Below are positions 27,609 through 36,032 of a stretch of 64,000 nt of DNA, in pieces (the stretch's first letter is position 1; the number at the start of each line of letters is the position of its first letter). The position numbers and the translations under genes were made by a program. The DNA is from Erythrobacteraceae bacterium (GTDB taxonomy: Bacteria; Pseudomonadota; Alphaproteobacteria; Sphingomonadales; Sphingomonadaceae): contig JAIYAM010000008.1 of NCBI GenBank assembly GCA_027489065.1, positions 57,898 through 121,897 of the forward strand, written 5' to 3'. The notes under the pieces were generated by a model. The model had not been told where the DNA came from. It was given only the letters and a program-made list of their open reading frames with translations, and did no database searches.

Positions 27609-30306
27609 TGAGCTTCTCACCTGCCTTGTCGACGAAAACCGGATCGACGATAGTCGCCTTGAGGCGCGTGCCCATGTCGTAGAGCTCGACCACCTCGCCC
27701 TTGCGCGAGCGCCCCCGGCGCACCAGCCCCATCGCGATCGGCCGCCCGAGCGTGGGGCTGAACACGGCAGACGTAACATGCCCGTCGCTCGGCCCCGGCA
27801 CGGTTCCGCCGGGGGCCAGAACCTGCGAGCCGACGGTGAGCATCGGGCCGTCGCTGAGCAGGCCGACCAGCTGGAGCCGATCCTCGCGGGCGGCGTCATC
27901 CCTGAGCAGCGAGCGGCGCCCGACGAAGTCCGACGCCTTCTTGGCGATAGGTCCGGCCATGCCGACGTCGTCAGGCAGGGTGGTGCCGTCGGTATCGACG
28001 CCGATGTGCAGATAGCCTTTCTCGGTGCGCAGGATATTCAGCGCCTCGACCCCGATCGGCACCGCGCCTGCGCGGCCGAACCGTTGCGCCAGCGCTGTCG
28101 CGTGACGAGCCGCGACGCTGATCTCGTAGCTCGCCTCACCGGTGAAACTCGCTCGCAGCACCCGCGCCGCAAAGCCCGCGACCGTGCCTTCGCGAAAAGC
28201 CATGTGCGGAAAATCGGCGAGGTCGATGTCCGTGCCGACATCGGCGATCATCTGCCGCGCACCCGGCCCGCTGACAGTCATGACGGCCCACTGCGACGTT
28301 GCCGGCAGGATTGCGACCCTGAGATCGGTCCATTCGCACTGGAGCCATTCCTCCATAGCCAGCGCGATCCGGTCGGCCCCGCCGCTGGTGGTGTGGACGA
28401 GGAAGCGGTCCTCGGCCAGCCGCACGAAGATGCCGTCATCGACGATCACGCCATGCTCGCTGAGCATCAGCCCGTAGCGCGAGCGCCCCGGTTTGAGGGT
28501 GGAGGCGGTGCCGACATAGATGCGGTCGAGGAACACGGCCGCGTCCGGTCCGCACACCTCGATCTTGCCGAGCGGCGAGCCGTCGAAAAGCACCGCGGAT
28601 GTTCGCGCCTCCAGGGCTTCGCGCTGGGCGGCGGCCTCCCAGCTCTCGCCGCTGCGCGGATAGGCGGTCGGACGGATCCAGCGGCCATGCTCCTCGAACA
28701 CGGCGCCCTGTTCGGCATGCCAGGCGTGGGCCGGCAGGCACTTGATCGGCGTATGCAGCGTGCCCACCAGCGGCCCGGCGAGCGCGCCGAACGTCACCGG
28801 ATTGTAGGGCGGGCGGAATTTGGTCGTGCCGACATTGCCGGGTGCGCGTCCGGTGAGCTCGCCCATCAGCGCGAGGCCGTTGACGTTCGAGGTCTTGCCC
28901 TGATCCGAGCCCATGCCGAGCGTCGTGTAGCGCTTGAGGTGCTCGACCGAGCGATAGTTCTCCGAAGCGGCGATAGCGATGTCGCGGGCGGTCACGTCGT
29001 TCGCGAAGTCGACGAACTTTTTGCCGCTGCCGGGCGTCTCCCATTCGGGTTCGATGTTGAGATCGCCGAGGTCTCCGGCCGCTCCGCCGACGCATTCGAC
29101 CGGCTGGCGCGCCACGGCCGGGACGAAGGCGGCGATCGTGTCGTCATAGCGCAGCGATCCGCCGCTCTGCGAAAAGAGGTGGACGACCGGCGACCATCCG
29201 CCCGACATCAGCAGCAGATCGCACGGCAATGTCCGGCCGTCGCTGAGCCTTGCGGCCTTGACGCCCAAGGCTCCCTTCGCATGTGTGACGGACAAACCGC
29301 GCCGGCTATCGACAACGTCGACCGACGCGCCCGCAGCCGTCAGGACCGATGCGACTTCCTTCGTGCTGTCGTTGTTGGTCGCGATCACGATGCGGTGTCC
29401 GGGGAGCACCCCGTAGCGCTGGACATAGGCCTGCGCGGCGGAGGCCAGCATGACGCCGGGCCGGTCGTTGCCCGCGAACACCAGCGGGCGCTCGATTGCG
29501 CCGGTGGCGATGATCACCTTGCCCGCCCTCAGCTTCCAGAGCCGCTGGCGCGGCCCGTCGCCAGCCATCACGGTTTCCACGGCGGCAAGGCTATTGTGGT
29601 CGTAATAGCCGAAGACTTCGGTGCGGGTGAGGATGGTGACGTTCGCCATCGCCCGCAGCGCCGCGATGGCAGGAGCGACCTCGACTTCCGGGCGCCAGAG
29701 GGCCGAGCCGCCAAGCTCGAAATCGCTCTCGACGAGGAGCACGCTGCCGCCGGCCAAGGCCGCGTCATGCGCAGCTGCAAGCCCCGCCGGGCCGCCGCCG
29801 ACGACGATCACGTCATGGCGCGCATGGGCGTGGACGTAGCGGTCGGGATCCGGGCCTTCGGGCGCAAGGCCCAGCCCCGCCGCCCGCCGGATCGGACCTT
29901 CGAACAGGTGCCAGCTGGGCCACATGAAGGTCTTGTAGTAGAAACCCGCGATCAGCAGCGGGGATGCGAGCTGGTTAATTCCGCGCAGATCGAAGCGTGG
30001 GCCGGGCCAGCAATTGACGCTGGTTGCCTCCAGACCGTCGCGGAGCGGCACCTGGGTTGCCTTGAGATTGGGCTCGGCGCTGCTCCCGCTGCCCAGCTGG
30101 ACCAGCGCATTGGCCTCCTCCGCACCTGCCGCCATGATGCCGCGCGGGCGGTGATACTTGAAGCTGCGCCCGATCAGCCGGACGCCGTTGGCGAGCAGCG
30201 CCGATGCCAGCGTGTCGCCGGGATGCCCGGCATAGTCGCGCCCGTTGAAACGGAAGCGCACGGCTTTCGACCGGTCGATCAGCCCCCCTGTCGGCAGTCT
30301 CGTCAT
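27601..30306 (-). CDS. soxA: Sarcosine oxidase alpha subunit
   Basis: A 901-residue large subunit. Order: an N-terminal 2Fe-2S-ferredoxin-like region (FRFNGRDYAGHPGDTLASALLANGV), an NAD/FAD Rossmann domain (HDVIVVGGGPAGLAAAHDAAL) and a central ATGAIERPLVFAGNDRPGVML segment. The C-terminal part is a GcvT/aminomethyltransferase domain that binds folate (FDGSPLGKIEVCGPDAAVFLDRIY; ALNILRTEKGYLHIG). Together with the beta, gamma and delta subunits it oxidises an N-methyl secondary amine such as sarcosine and transfers the carbon to THF. The ATG at 30306 overlaps the soxD stop (ATGA). A longer in-frame start at 30387 would run into soxD. Confidence 0.95.
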   Translation of the reverse strand: MTRLPTGGLIDRSKAVRFRFNGRDYAGHPGDTLASALLANGVRLIGRSFKYHRPRGIMAAGAEEANALVQLGSGSSAEPNLKATQVPLRDGLEATSVNCWPGPRFDLRGINQLASPLLIAGFYYKTFMWPSWHLFEGPIRRAAGLGLAPEGPDPDRYVHAHARHDVIVVGGGPAGLAAAHDAALAGGSVLLVESDFELGGSALWRPEVEVAPAIAALRAMANVTILTRTEVFGYYDHNSLAAVETVMAGDGPRQRLWKLRAGKVIIATGAIERPLVFAGNDRPGVMLASAAQAYVQRYGVLPGHRIVIATNNDSTKEVASVLTAAGASVDVVDSRRGLSVTHAKGALGVKAARLSDGRTLPCDLLLMSGGWSPVVHLFSQSGGSLRYDDTIAAFVPAVARQPVECVGGAAGDLGDLNIEPEWETPGSGKKFVDFANDVTARDIAIAASENYRSVEHLKRYTTLGMGSDQGKTSNVNGLALMGELTGRAPGNVGTTKFRPPYNPVTFGALAGPLVGTLHTPIKCLPAHAWHAEQGAVFEEHGRWIRPTAYPRSGESWEAAAQREALEARTSAVLFDGSPLGKIEVCGPDAAVFLDRIYVGTASTLKPGRSRYGLMLSEHGVIVDDGIFVRLAEDRFLVHTTSGGADRIALAMEEWLQCEWTDLRVAILPATSQWAVMTVSGPGARQMIADVGTDIDLADFPHMAFREGTVAGFAARVLRASFTGEASYEISVAARHATALAQRFGRAGAVPIGVEALNILRTEKGYLHIGVDTDGTTLPDDVGMAGPIAKKASDFVGRRSLLRDDAAREDRLQLVGLLSDGPMLTVGSQVLAPGGTVPGPSDGHVTSAVFSPTLGRPIAMGLVRRGRSRKGEVVELYDMGTRLKATIVDPVFVDKAGEKLNG

Positions 30307-30575
30307 GCGATATCCGGCTTTGCTTCGGTCATCGCATAAACCGCTTCGATCCTGTGGCTCACCGTGCAACGGGCGACATTGAACCACCGCTCGCAGCCGA
30401 AGGTGTGGCGCCAGCGTTCATAGGTGACGCCTGCCGGATTGTGGCGCAGGAACAGGTATTCGGCCCAGTCCTCGGCGCTGGCCGAAAGCGCGGGGCGCTG
30501 GATGTGGCTTTCGCCGCCGCAGGTGAATTCGCCCTCGTCGCGCGGGCCGCAATGGGGGCAGTGGATCAGCAGCAT
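30303..30575 (-). CDS. soxD: Sarcosine oxidase delta subunit
   Basis: A 90-residue zinc-binding subunit. It begins MLLIHCPHCGPRDEGEF, with Cys6 and Cys9. The HTFGCERWFNVARC segment supplies the expected His and Cys of the structural zinc site. Length and motif match SoxD of heterotetrameric sarcosine oxidases. Its ATG shares one base with the soxB stop (TGATG), and its own stop overlaps the soxA start. Confidence 0.95.
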   Translation of the reverse strand: MLLIHCPHCGPRDEGEFTCGGESHIQRPALSASAEDWAEYLFLRHNPAGVTYERWRHTFGCERWFNVARCTVSHRIEAVYAMTEAKPDIA

Positions 30576-31822
30576 CAGTGCGCGATCCCCGAGGCGGCCG
30601 CTTCGTCGATCAACGCGCCCTTGGCGAAGCGATCGAGACCGAAGGCGGCAGTGAGCGGGTGCGGTTCGTCCTTGGCGATCATGTGCGCCATGCACCAGCC
30701 GCCAGCCGGGATCGCCTTGAATCCGCCGGTGCCCCAGCCGCAGTTGAGATAGACGCGCTTGACGGGGGCGGGGCCGAACACGGGTGTGGAATCGTGCACC
30801 ACATCGACGATGCCGGCCCATTGGCGCAGCATCCGCATCCGCGAGAAGGAGGGGAACATCGTCAGCATCCCGGCCACCACCGTTTCCACCGTCGGCAGAT
30901 TGCCCCGCTGGGCATAGGACGCATAGAGATCGAGCCCGCCGCCGATGACCAGTTCGCCCTTGTCCGACTGGCTGAGATAGACCCCGGTGGCCGGCGACAG
31001 GACCACCTTGTCGAGCACCGGCTTGACCGGCTCCGACACGAAGGCCTGCAATGCGTAAGAGGTGATCGGCAGGCGGAAACCGAGCCGATCGGCGAGCACC
31101 GTGGAATGGCCCGAAGCCGTCAGGCCGACCCTTCCTGCGCCGATCGTGCCCCGGGACGTGCGCACCGCCTGCACGCCGTCCGCGTCGTAATCGAAGCCGG
31201 TGACCTCGCAGTTCTGGATGATGTCCACGCCCAGCGCATCGGCGGCGCGGGCATAGCCCCAGGCGACCGCGTCATGGCGCGCGGTGCCGCCGCGCCGCTG
31301 GATGAAGCCGCCGATGACCGGAAAACGCGCCGAGGGCGAGTAGTCGAGTGCGGGAACCTGCTCGCGCATTTCCTCGAGGCTCAGCAGGTCGCTGTCGACC
31401 CCGTTCATGCGCATCGCGTTCGCCCAGCGCCGCTGAGCCTCGAGATCGTGCCGGGTGTGCGCGAGGGTGATCATGCCCCGCTGCGAGAACATGATGTTGT
31501 AGTTCAGCTCCTTCGAAAGCCCCTCGTAGAGCTTGACCGAATGGTCGTAGAACGCCGCGCTTTCCGGAAAGAGGTAGTTGGATCGCACCACAGTCGTGTT
31601 GCGCCCGGTGTTGCCGCCGCCGATCCAGCCCTTTTCGAGCACCGCGACATTGGTGACGCCGTGGTTCTTCGCCAGATAATAGGCCGTCGCTAGCCCGTGA
31701 CCGCCGCCGCCCACGATGACGACGTCGTAGTGCGGCTTGGGCTCGGGAGAACGCCAGGCCTGCGGCCAGTCGCGATGCCCTTGCGCTGCTTTCCGGGCGA
31801 GTGAGAGTAACGAATAGCGCAT
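30575..31822 (-). CDS. soxB: Sarcosine oxidase beta subunit
   Basis: A 415-residue FAD-dependent subunit of the DAO family that carries the amine-oxidation site. It has the Rossmann motif YDVVIVGGGGHGLATAYYLAKNHG, then KGWIGGGNTGRNTTVVRSNYL, and GGTARHDAVAWGYARAA, whose His is the expected covalent FMN attachment site. The C terminus carries the GGGLDLYASYAQRG and WGTGGFKAIPAGG motifs. I choose ATG at 31822 (MRYSLLSLARKA); an upstream in-frame ATG at 31846 would place coding sequence inside operator D. It is the first gene of soxBDAG-purU. Confidence 0.95.
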   Translation of the reverse strand: MRYSLLSLARKAAQGHRDWPQAWRSPEPKPHYDVVIVGGGGHGLATAYYLAKNHGVTNVAVLEKGWIGGGNTGRNTTVVRSNYLFPESAAFYDHSVKLYEGLSKELNYNIMFSQRGMITLAHTRHDLEAQRRWANAMRMNGVDSDLLSLEEMREQVPALDYSPSARFPVIGGFIQRRGGTARHDAVAWGYARAADALGVDIIQNCEVTGFDYDADGVQAVRTSRGTIGAGRVGLTASGHSTVLADRLGFRLPITSYALQAFVSEPVKPVLDKVVLSPATGVYLSQSDKGELVIGGGLDLYASYAQRGNLPTVETVVAGMLTMFPSFSRMRMLRQWAGIVDVVHDSTPVFGPAPVKRVYLNCGWGTGGFKAIPAGGWCMAHMIAKDEPHPLTAAFGLDRFAKGALIDEAAASGIAH

Positions 31823-31838
31823 TGTCGCCGAGGCTAAC

Positions 31839-31852
31839 ATACACAAGTGTAT
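31839..31852. promoter_or_regulatory. Operator D of the shared regulon (ATACA-CAAG-TGTAT)
   Basis: A perfect inverted repeat extended to CATACAC-AA-GTGTATG (31838-31853). It lies 16 bp upstream of the soxB ATG on the minus strand and 15 bp downstream of the end of tetR, so it sits in the leader of soxBDAG-purU. It is the most symmetrical of the five copies. Confidence 0.75.
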
Positions 31853-31867
31853 GCCACAACAGCTTTG

Positions 31868-32500
31868 TTATGCGATCAATCTTACCCTTGGTTCCTGTGA
31901 TGTCGACTTCGCTCCGGCGCGGGCCGCTTCGAGCGCGCGCTGGCCGCACAGGATCTTGAGATAGGTGCCGGCGGCTTCCATGCGTTCGGCATTGGTGCCC
32001 TTGATGCCGATTGCGTAGTAGCCGATCTGGTGGAAATAGAAGGTGTTGGCGCGGATCGCGGCCTCGGCCGGTTCGTGGCCCAGCAATTCGAAGAACTGCC
32101 GCAAGGTCGCAAGGCGGTCCTCATCGGACGCCTTGACCGCAGCGGCAGCCCGCTCGTCGGACCGTGCCCATTCGCGCACGGCCATGTCGAAACGGCTGTC
32201 ATACTCCCGCTCTTCGATCATGCGGGTCGCGGCCATCTCGATCCAGGCGACAGCCTCGCCCGCCGACAGGTTCGGGTCCAGCGGGGGCAGGAACCGGCAG
32301 CTTTCCTTCCAGAGGTCGAGCAGGGCCGCCAGCAGCGCCTCACGGTCTTCGAAATTGTGGTAGAACCCGCCCCGCGTCACGCCGAGGCGAGCGGCCAGAC
32401 GATCGACTTTGACGCCGCCGATCCCTTCTTCGATCAAGGCGGCGCGGGCTTCGTCAATCCAGGCTGAGACGGGAGTTTTCGGCGTGCGGGCCTGCTTCAT
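31868..32500 (-). CDS. TetR family transcriptional regulator, candidate controller of the island
   Basis: A 210-residue TetR-type repressor. The N-terminal helix-turn-helix is VDRLAARLGVTRGGFYHNFEDREALLAALL (about residues 32-61), and the C-terminal helical ligand domain is unlike any I can name. It is encoded upstream of soxB on the same strand; operator D lies between the two. I find no ATACA-N4-TGTAT copy in front of tetR itself (32501-32595), so it may be weakly constitutive. It is the only TetR gene in the window, and its position among five matching operators makes it the best candidate for binding them. That link is inference. Confidence 0.9.
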   Translation of the reverse strand: MKQARTPKTPVSAWIDEARAALIEEGIGGVKVDRLAARLGVTRGGFYHNFEDREALLAALLDLWKESCRFLPPLDPNLSAGEAVAWIEMAATRMIEEREYDSRFDMAVREWARSDERAAAAVKASDEDRLATLRQFFELLGHEPAEAAIRANTFYFHQIGYYAIGIKGTNAERMEAAGTYLKILCGQRALEAARAGAKSTSQEPRVRLIA

Positions 32501-32595
32501 GCATTTGCCTTACCATAGGGCTCTCGTCGTTTCCAACGCCTATCGGCGGCCGGGTTTCCGATTTCCTGCACGATCCGGCGGCAGCGAAAACCCGA

Positions 32596-34032
32596 TCAGT
32601 CCGCGGCGTCACCCTTGAGCAGCGCCATGCGCTGTTCGTCTGACAGCGCCATGATGCGCGAGCGCGCACCGAACCACACGGCGCCGCTGATCAGGCCCCA
32701 GCATCCCAGCGTCAGCCATTCGGGCGGGATATTGCCGTCAGCCGCGAACCAGGGCTGCACGAGCGCGACGATTGCGATGATGACCGAGAAGACCACGCCG
32801 CAGACCACCAGCGGCTTGCCGCCGGGGGCGGTGAAGCTCGCGTTCTCGCCGGTCGCACGCATCTTGAGAACGGCAAGGCAGGTGGCGACATAGATGATCC
32901 CGAAGGAAGCGGACACGATGTTGACGATCGGCAGGATGAACCCTCGCCCCAGCGTGAGCGCGGCCAGCGTGGCCGCCGTCACCGTCAGGATCGCGATGGT
33001 CGGCGCACCGCGCGCGTTGAGGCTGGCGAAACTTGCGGGCGAAAGATGCGCCCTGCCGAGCGCGAAGTAGACCCGGCTCCCGGCCAGCAGCAGCGCGTTC
33101 CAGGCCGTCATGCTGCCGAGCACTGCCGTGATCAGCACCAGCTTGGCGACGATCGGCGAGCCCATGGCCAGCTCGAAAGCCTGCGCGGCGGGAAGCGGCA
33201 GCTCTTTCAGTGTCGCGACCGGCACCAGCGCACTGACCGAAAGGACCAGCAGAATGTAGAACACCGCCGCGCCGACAACCGCCAGGATGAGCGCCCGGCC
33301 CGCAGCTGCCATCGAGGTCGAGCATTCCTCCGCCGCGGTCGCCGCGGCATTGAACCCTGCGAACCAGAACGGCGCGGTGCCCAGCATCGAGAGCACGGCC
33401 GCGAACTTGAGCGCGGATGTCTCGCCGGGGATGAGCGGCTGCAGATTGGCGGGGTCTGCATAGATCATCGCGATCGCGAGAAACCCGACCATCAGGGCGA
33501 TCCGCAGATAGGTCACCCATTCCTGCACCACCGCCGCGCCGCGCACGCCGCGCAGGGCCAGAAGGCTGAACCCGATGGTCAATGCCGCGCCAATCAGCAG
33601 GCTGCCGAGGCGCACGTCAGATCCCAGCATGGTGTAGGCAACCGGCCCCTCGATCCCCGGGAAGAGCAGCCCGAAAAGCTGGCCGATGGAAATCGCCTGA
33701 AAGGCGCAGGCCGCGGTGTACACGAGGGCGAGCGTCCAGCCGGTCAGATAGGCCGCACCCGACCCGCCGAGCGCCTGAGCATAGACGATCTCGCCGCCGG
33801 CGGCCGGCAGGCGCGCCGCCATCTCGGCGTAGCACAGCGCGACCAGCAGCACGCCGCCTGCTCCGATGGCGAGCGCGATTGCGGTCCCCACGGCCCCGGC
33901 ATTCGCCACCGCATCGCCCATGATGATGATCCAGGCGACGCCGACGATACTGCCGAAGCTGACGGCGAAATATTGCGGGGCGGAGATCGACTTTTGAAGC
34001 TTCGCGCCCTCAGATCCCATCTCGAGTACCAT
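32596..34032 (-). CDS. APC family amino acid/amine permease
   Basis: An inner-membrane protein of about 478 residues with 12 or more hydrophobic segments. The N-terminal ISAPQYFAVSFGSIVGVAWIIIMGD matches the APC family's first unwound helix (G-S-I-V-G), and AEMAARLPAAGGEIVYAQ matches its conserved second block. Family members import amino acids, amines or polyamines by proton coupling. A consensus promoter overlapped by operator E lies about 110 bp upstream, placing it in the island regulon as a likely importer. The start is ambiguous: GTG 34053, ATG 34032 directly after a G run, or ATG 34020. Confidence 0.88.
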   Translation of the reverse strand: MVLEMGSEGAKLQKSISAPQYFAVSFGSIVGVAWIIIMGDAVANAGAVGTAIALAIGAGGVLLVALCYAEMAARLPAAGGEIVYAQALGGSGAAYLTGWTLALVYTAACAFQAISIGQLFGLLFPGIEGPVAYTMLGSDVRLGSLLIGAALTIGFSLLALRGVRGAAVVQEWVTYLRIALMVGFLAIAMIYADPANLQPLIPGETSALKFAAVLSMLGTAPFWFAGFNAAATAAEECSTSMAAAGRALILAVVGAAVFYILLVLSVSALVPVATLKELPLPAAQAFELAMGSPIVAKLVLITAVLGSMTAWNALLLAGSRVYFALGRAHLSPASFASLNARGAPTIAILTVTAATLAALTLGRGFILPIVNIVSASFGIIYVATCLAVLKMRATGENASFTAPGGKPLVVCGVVFSVIIAIVALVQPWFAADGNIPPEWLTLGCWGLISGAVWFGARSRIMALSDEQRMALLKGDAAD

Positions 34033-34493
34033 CCCCCCCTTGTCGGTTCGCACGCATGTCGGCCGGTTCCGGCCAGAACCGGATCAACTGCTTGCAGGCA
34101 TCAGCAAGCGGGTCATCAGAACGCGAAAAGCTGGCTGACAAGGGGTTTAAAATACAATTGTGTATGCGCAGTGTCAAATTTCGTGGCGGTGCAGGCTTGG
34201 CATCAAGTGCTTTGCACGAATTGTCGATGCCAGCGGATTGCAGTCGCACGCGATCCTCGAATGCCGCGCCTACAAGTTTATCGCGGGGCAGAAGCCGTGC
34301 TGAACCGCGCTCTCTTCGACTTCGTCGCAGCGGGTGGCTGGCCATTGCTCTGCTGCCGCGTTACACGCACACAGGGGCGCGGAATCATGGGGGGCGAGTG
34401 GCTCTATCTGTATCTGCGCGCCGGGCATCGTGTACCGACAGCCCGGCGAGCTTTGCTAGCGCAACACCCTATCTCCGGTCCTTTGCGGGCCTG
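34033..34493. other. Intergenic region between the permease and a secreted protein gene
   Basis: It holds the permease leader, the promoter and operator E (34149-34177). To the right is about 300 bp with no recognisable gene. A GTG at 34398 behind a G run could be an earlier start of the plus-strand secreted protein. I see no tRNA, repeat or mobile-element end here. Confidence 0.5.
34149..34177 (-). promoter_or_regulatory. Permease promoter TTGACA-N17-TATTTT overlapped by operator E (ATACA-N4-TGTAT)
   Basis: On the minus strand TTGACA (34177-34172) and TATTTT (34154-34149) are exactly 17 bp apart. The inverted repeat ATACA-ATTG-TGTAT (plus-strand 34152-34165) occupies the spacer and half of the -10 hexamer. 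Binding there would exclude RNA polymerase, so the geometry itself argues for repression. Confidence 0.75.
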
Positions 34494-35327
34494 ATGGTCG
34501 CGGCAGCGGTGACCTTGCTCTCTGCTCCGGCTTACGCCATCGACCGGGACAGCTGCGCGAACGAGGTCAGTGCCTTCATCGAAGCTGCCGACTATACCTT
34601 CGGCGAGGAATACTCGCGGGAAGAGCAGGCTAGATTGTTCAGCACCGGGGCGATCAACATGGAATTCATCGACTCTTTCCAGCCCGCCGAGGCAGGGGAT
34701 CTGGCGGCGAACGCCGAGGCCTACCGGAATAGCCCGGAGTCTCCGGAAACCGACCCTGACATAGCTCGGGTGAACCGTGTGGAACGGGCAGCCATCAACT
34801 GCTTCTTCGAGAAGAAACTCGCCGAACTGGGAGGAGCGCCGAAGTCGGCGGGAGCAGGCGATGACGGATCGGATTCGGGCGTCGATGCAGGACAGGGCGG
34901 GGCCGGCAGGCGGGCGGATGCCGATGGTTACATCTATGACGACACCGATCATGGAGACTGCGTGTCGGTGGAACCTCGCGCACCGTCCGGGACGGGAAGT
35001 GCCATGGCCTATGGTCACTATGTCCTGGCGAATTCGTGCCCCTACTCGCTCAAGATCCTGATGTGCATCGCATTTGACCGCGCGGACGGATCTCCGAGCC
35101 CCAACTTCGACCTGCATGTCGCGGGCAGCAAGTGCCCGGGGATCGGCTGGCTGGGGACCACACTGGGCGCGAATGCGACCAGGGATGAGCGCGAATGGTT
35201 TGAATACAATCAGATCAAGTACGAGGTGAAAGTCTGCAAGGACGGCTGGGACTTCGTCGGCGAAAACGGCAGCTATCCGCCTGGGATCCTCGGGGAGGGC
35301 TATCGCTGCCGCCAGCGGCGCGATTGA
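34494..35327 (+). CDS. Putative secreted cysteine-containing protein, function unknown
   Basis: A protein of about 277 residues starting with the hydrophobic [15 protein letters not shown], a short signal peptide. The middle is low-complexity and acidic/Gly-rich ([20 protein letters not shown]). The C-terminal half has several Cys residues ([46 protein letters not shown]), suggesting disulfide bonds in the periplasm. I do not recognise a family. The start is uncertain: a GTG at 34398 behind GGGGGG would add 32 residues and a longer N-region. It is convergent with the tRNA-Arg gene. Confidence 0.65.
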   Translation: MVAAAVTLLSAPAYAIDRDSCANEVSAFIEAADYTFGEEYSREEQARLFSTGAINMEFIDSFQPAEAGDLAANAEAYRNSPESPETDPDIARVNRVERAAINCFFEKKLAELGGAPKSAGAGDDGSDSGVDAGQGGAGRRADADGYIYDDTDHGDCVSVEPRAPSGTGSAMAYGHYVLANSCPYSLKILMCIAFDRADGSPSPNFDLHVAGSKCPGIGWLGTTLGANATRDEREWFEYNQIKYEVKVCKDGWDFVGENGSYPPGILGEGYRCRQRRD

Positions 35328-35338
35328 CTGCTCCGTCA

Positions 35339-35415
35339 TGGCGCACCCGACAGGATTCGAACCTGTGACCTCTGCCTTCGGAGGGCAGCACTCTATCCAG
35401 CTGAGCTACGGGTGC
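35339..35415 (-). tRNA. tRNA-Arg, anticodon CCG
   Basis: A 77-nt tRNA on the minus strand with an encoded CCA end. The acceptor stem is GCACCCG paired with CGGGTGC, with discriminator G. The anticodon stem is CTGCC/GGCAG with loop CTCCGAA, giving anticodon CCG, which reads CGG codons. The T arm is ACAGG-TTCGAAT-CCTGT. All arms pair as expected. Confidence 0.97.
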
Positions 35416-35594
35416 ATGGTGCCATGCGGTGCACATTGTCGCGTGCGGCGCGGCGCTTAGCAAGAGGCGGTGTGCCGCGCCAGTCAATTGTTCCCCTCCG
35501 CGCCCACCCGCAGGCGCGCATGGCCGAGCGCCCCGCAGGCCACGCGGGGGGCGGTTTAACCTTTCGGCAAGCATAGCTCCATAGGCTCCGCTGC

Positions 35595-35978
35595 ATGGCA
35601 ACCCTCCCTCCCACGCCGATTCTTGCTGCCGCTCCGACCACGGCGGTGGGAGATATTGCGCCCGAGGCGCTCGCCGAGGCGCTGGTCGGGCTTCACGGCA
35701 AGGCAGCGGCGGTGGCGCTGCTCGCGCGGCTCGCCCCCGAGCCGACCGAGATCCGCGGCGAGATCGGGGCGGTGATCGCCCGGGCCCGGCCCGAACAGCG
35801 CATGCTGGCGGCGCAGACCATCGGCGATTGCACGGCGATGCTCGATACCGGCCTGACCGCGCTCGGCACATTGTCGCGCCGGGGACAGGACGCCTCCGCG
35901 CCCGCACTGGTGCTGTGGCGCGAGTTCCACGCGGCGCGCGCGGCGATGGTCGCGGTGCTCGCGGGCGAGCCTGCCTGA
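35595..35978 (+). CDS. Small Ala-rich hypothetical protein
   Basis: A 127-residue, Ala- and Leu-rich, predicted helical protein with no signal peptide, transmembrane helix or Cys pair. The segment AVIARARPEQRMLAAQTIGDCTAMLDTGLTALGTL looks amphipathic helical. I do not recognise a family. It is the first of several plus-strand genes after the tRNA and precedes mmcB by 54 bp. Base composition matches its neighbours, so it looks like a real gene of the lineage rather than a transfer. Confidence 0.65.
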   Translation: MATLPPTPILAAAPTTAVGDIAPEALAEALVGLHGKAAAVALLARLAPEPTEIRGEIGAVIARARPEQRMLAAQTIGDCTAMLDTGLTALGTLSRRGQDASAPALVLWREFHAARAAMVAVLAGEPA

Positions 35979-36032
35979 ACTCCAGCCCCGCGCGGGCTTG
36001 ACTGCGTTCCCCATCCGTTCCAACGCTCGGCC

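Noticed and set aside
9240..34200. Island as a recent mobile genomic island
   Set aside because: No integrase, transposase, attachment repeat or adjoining tRNA was found at either edge, and base composition is ordinary except for about 150 bp near 9.3 kb.
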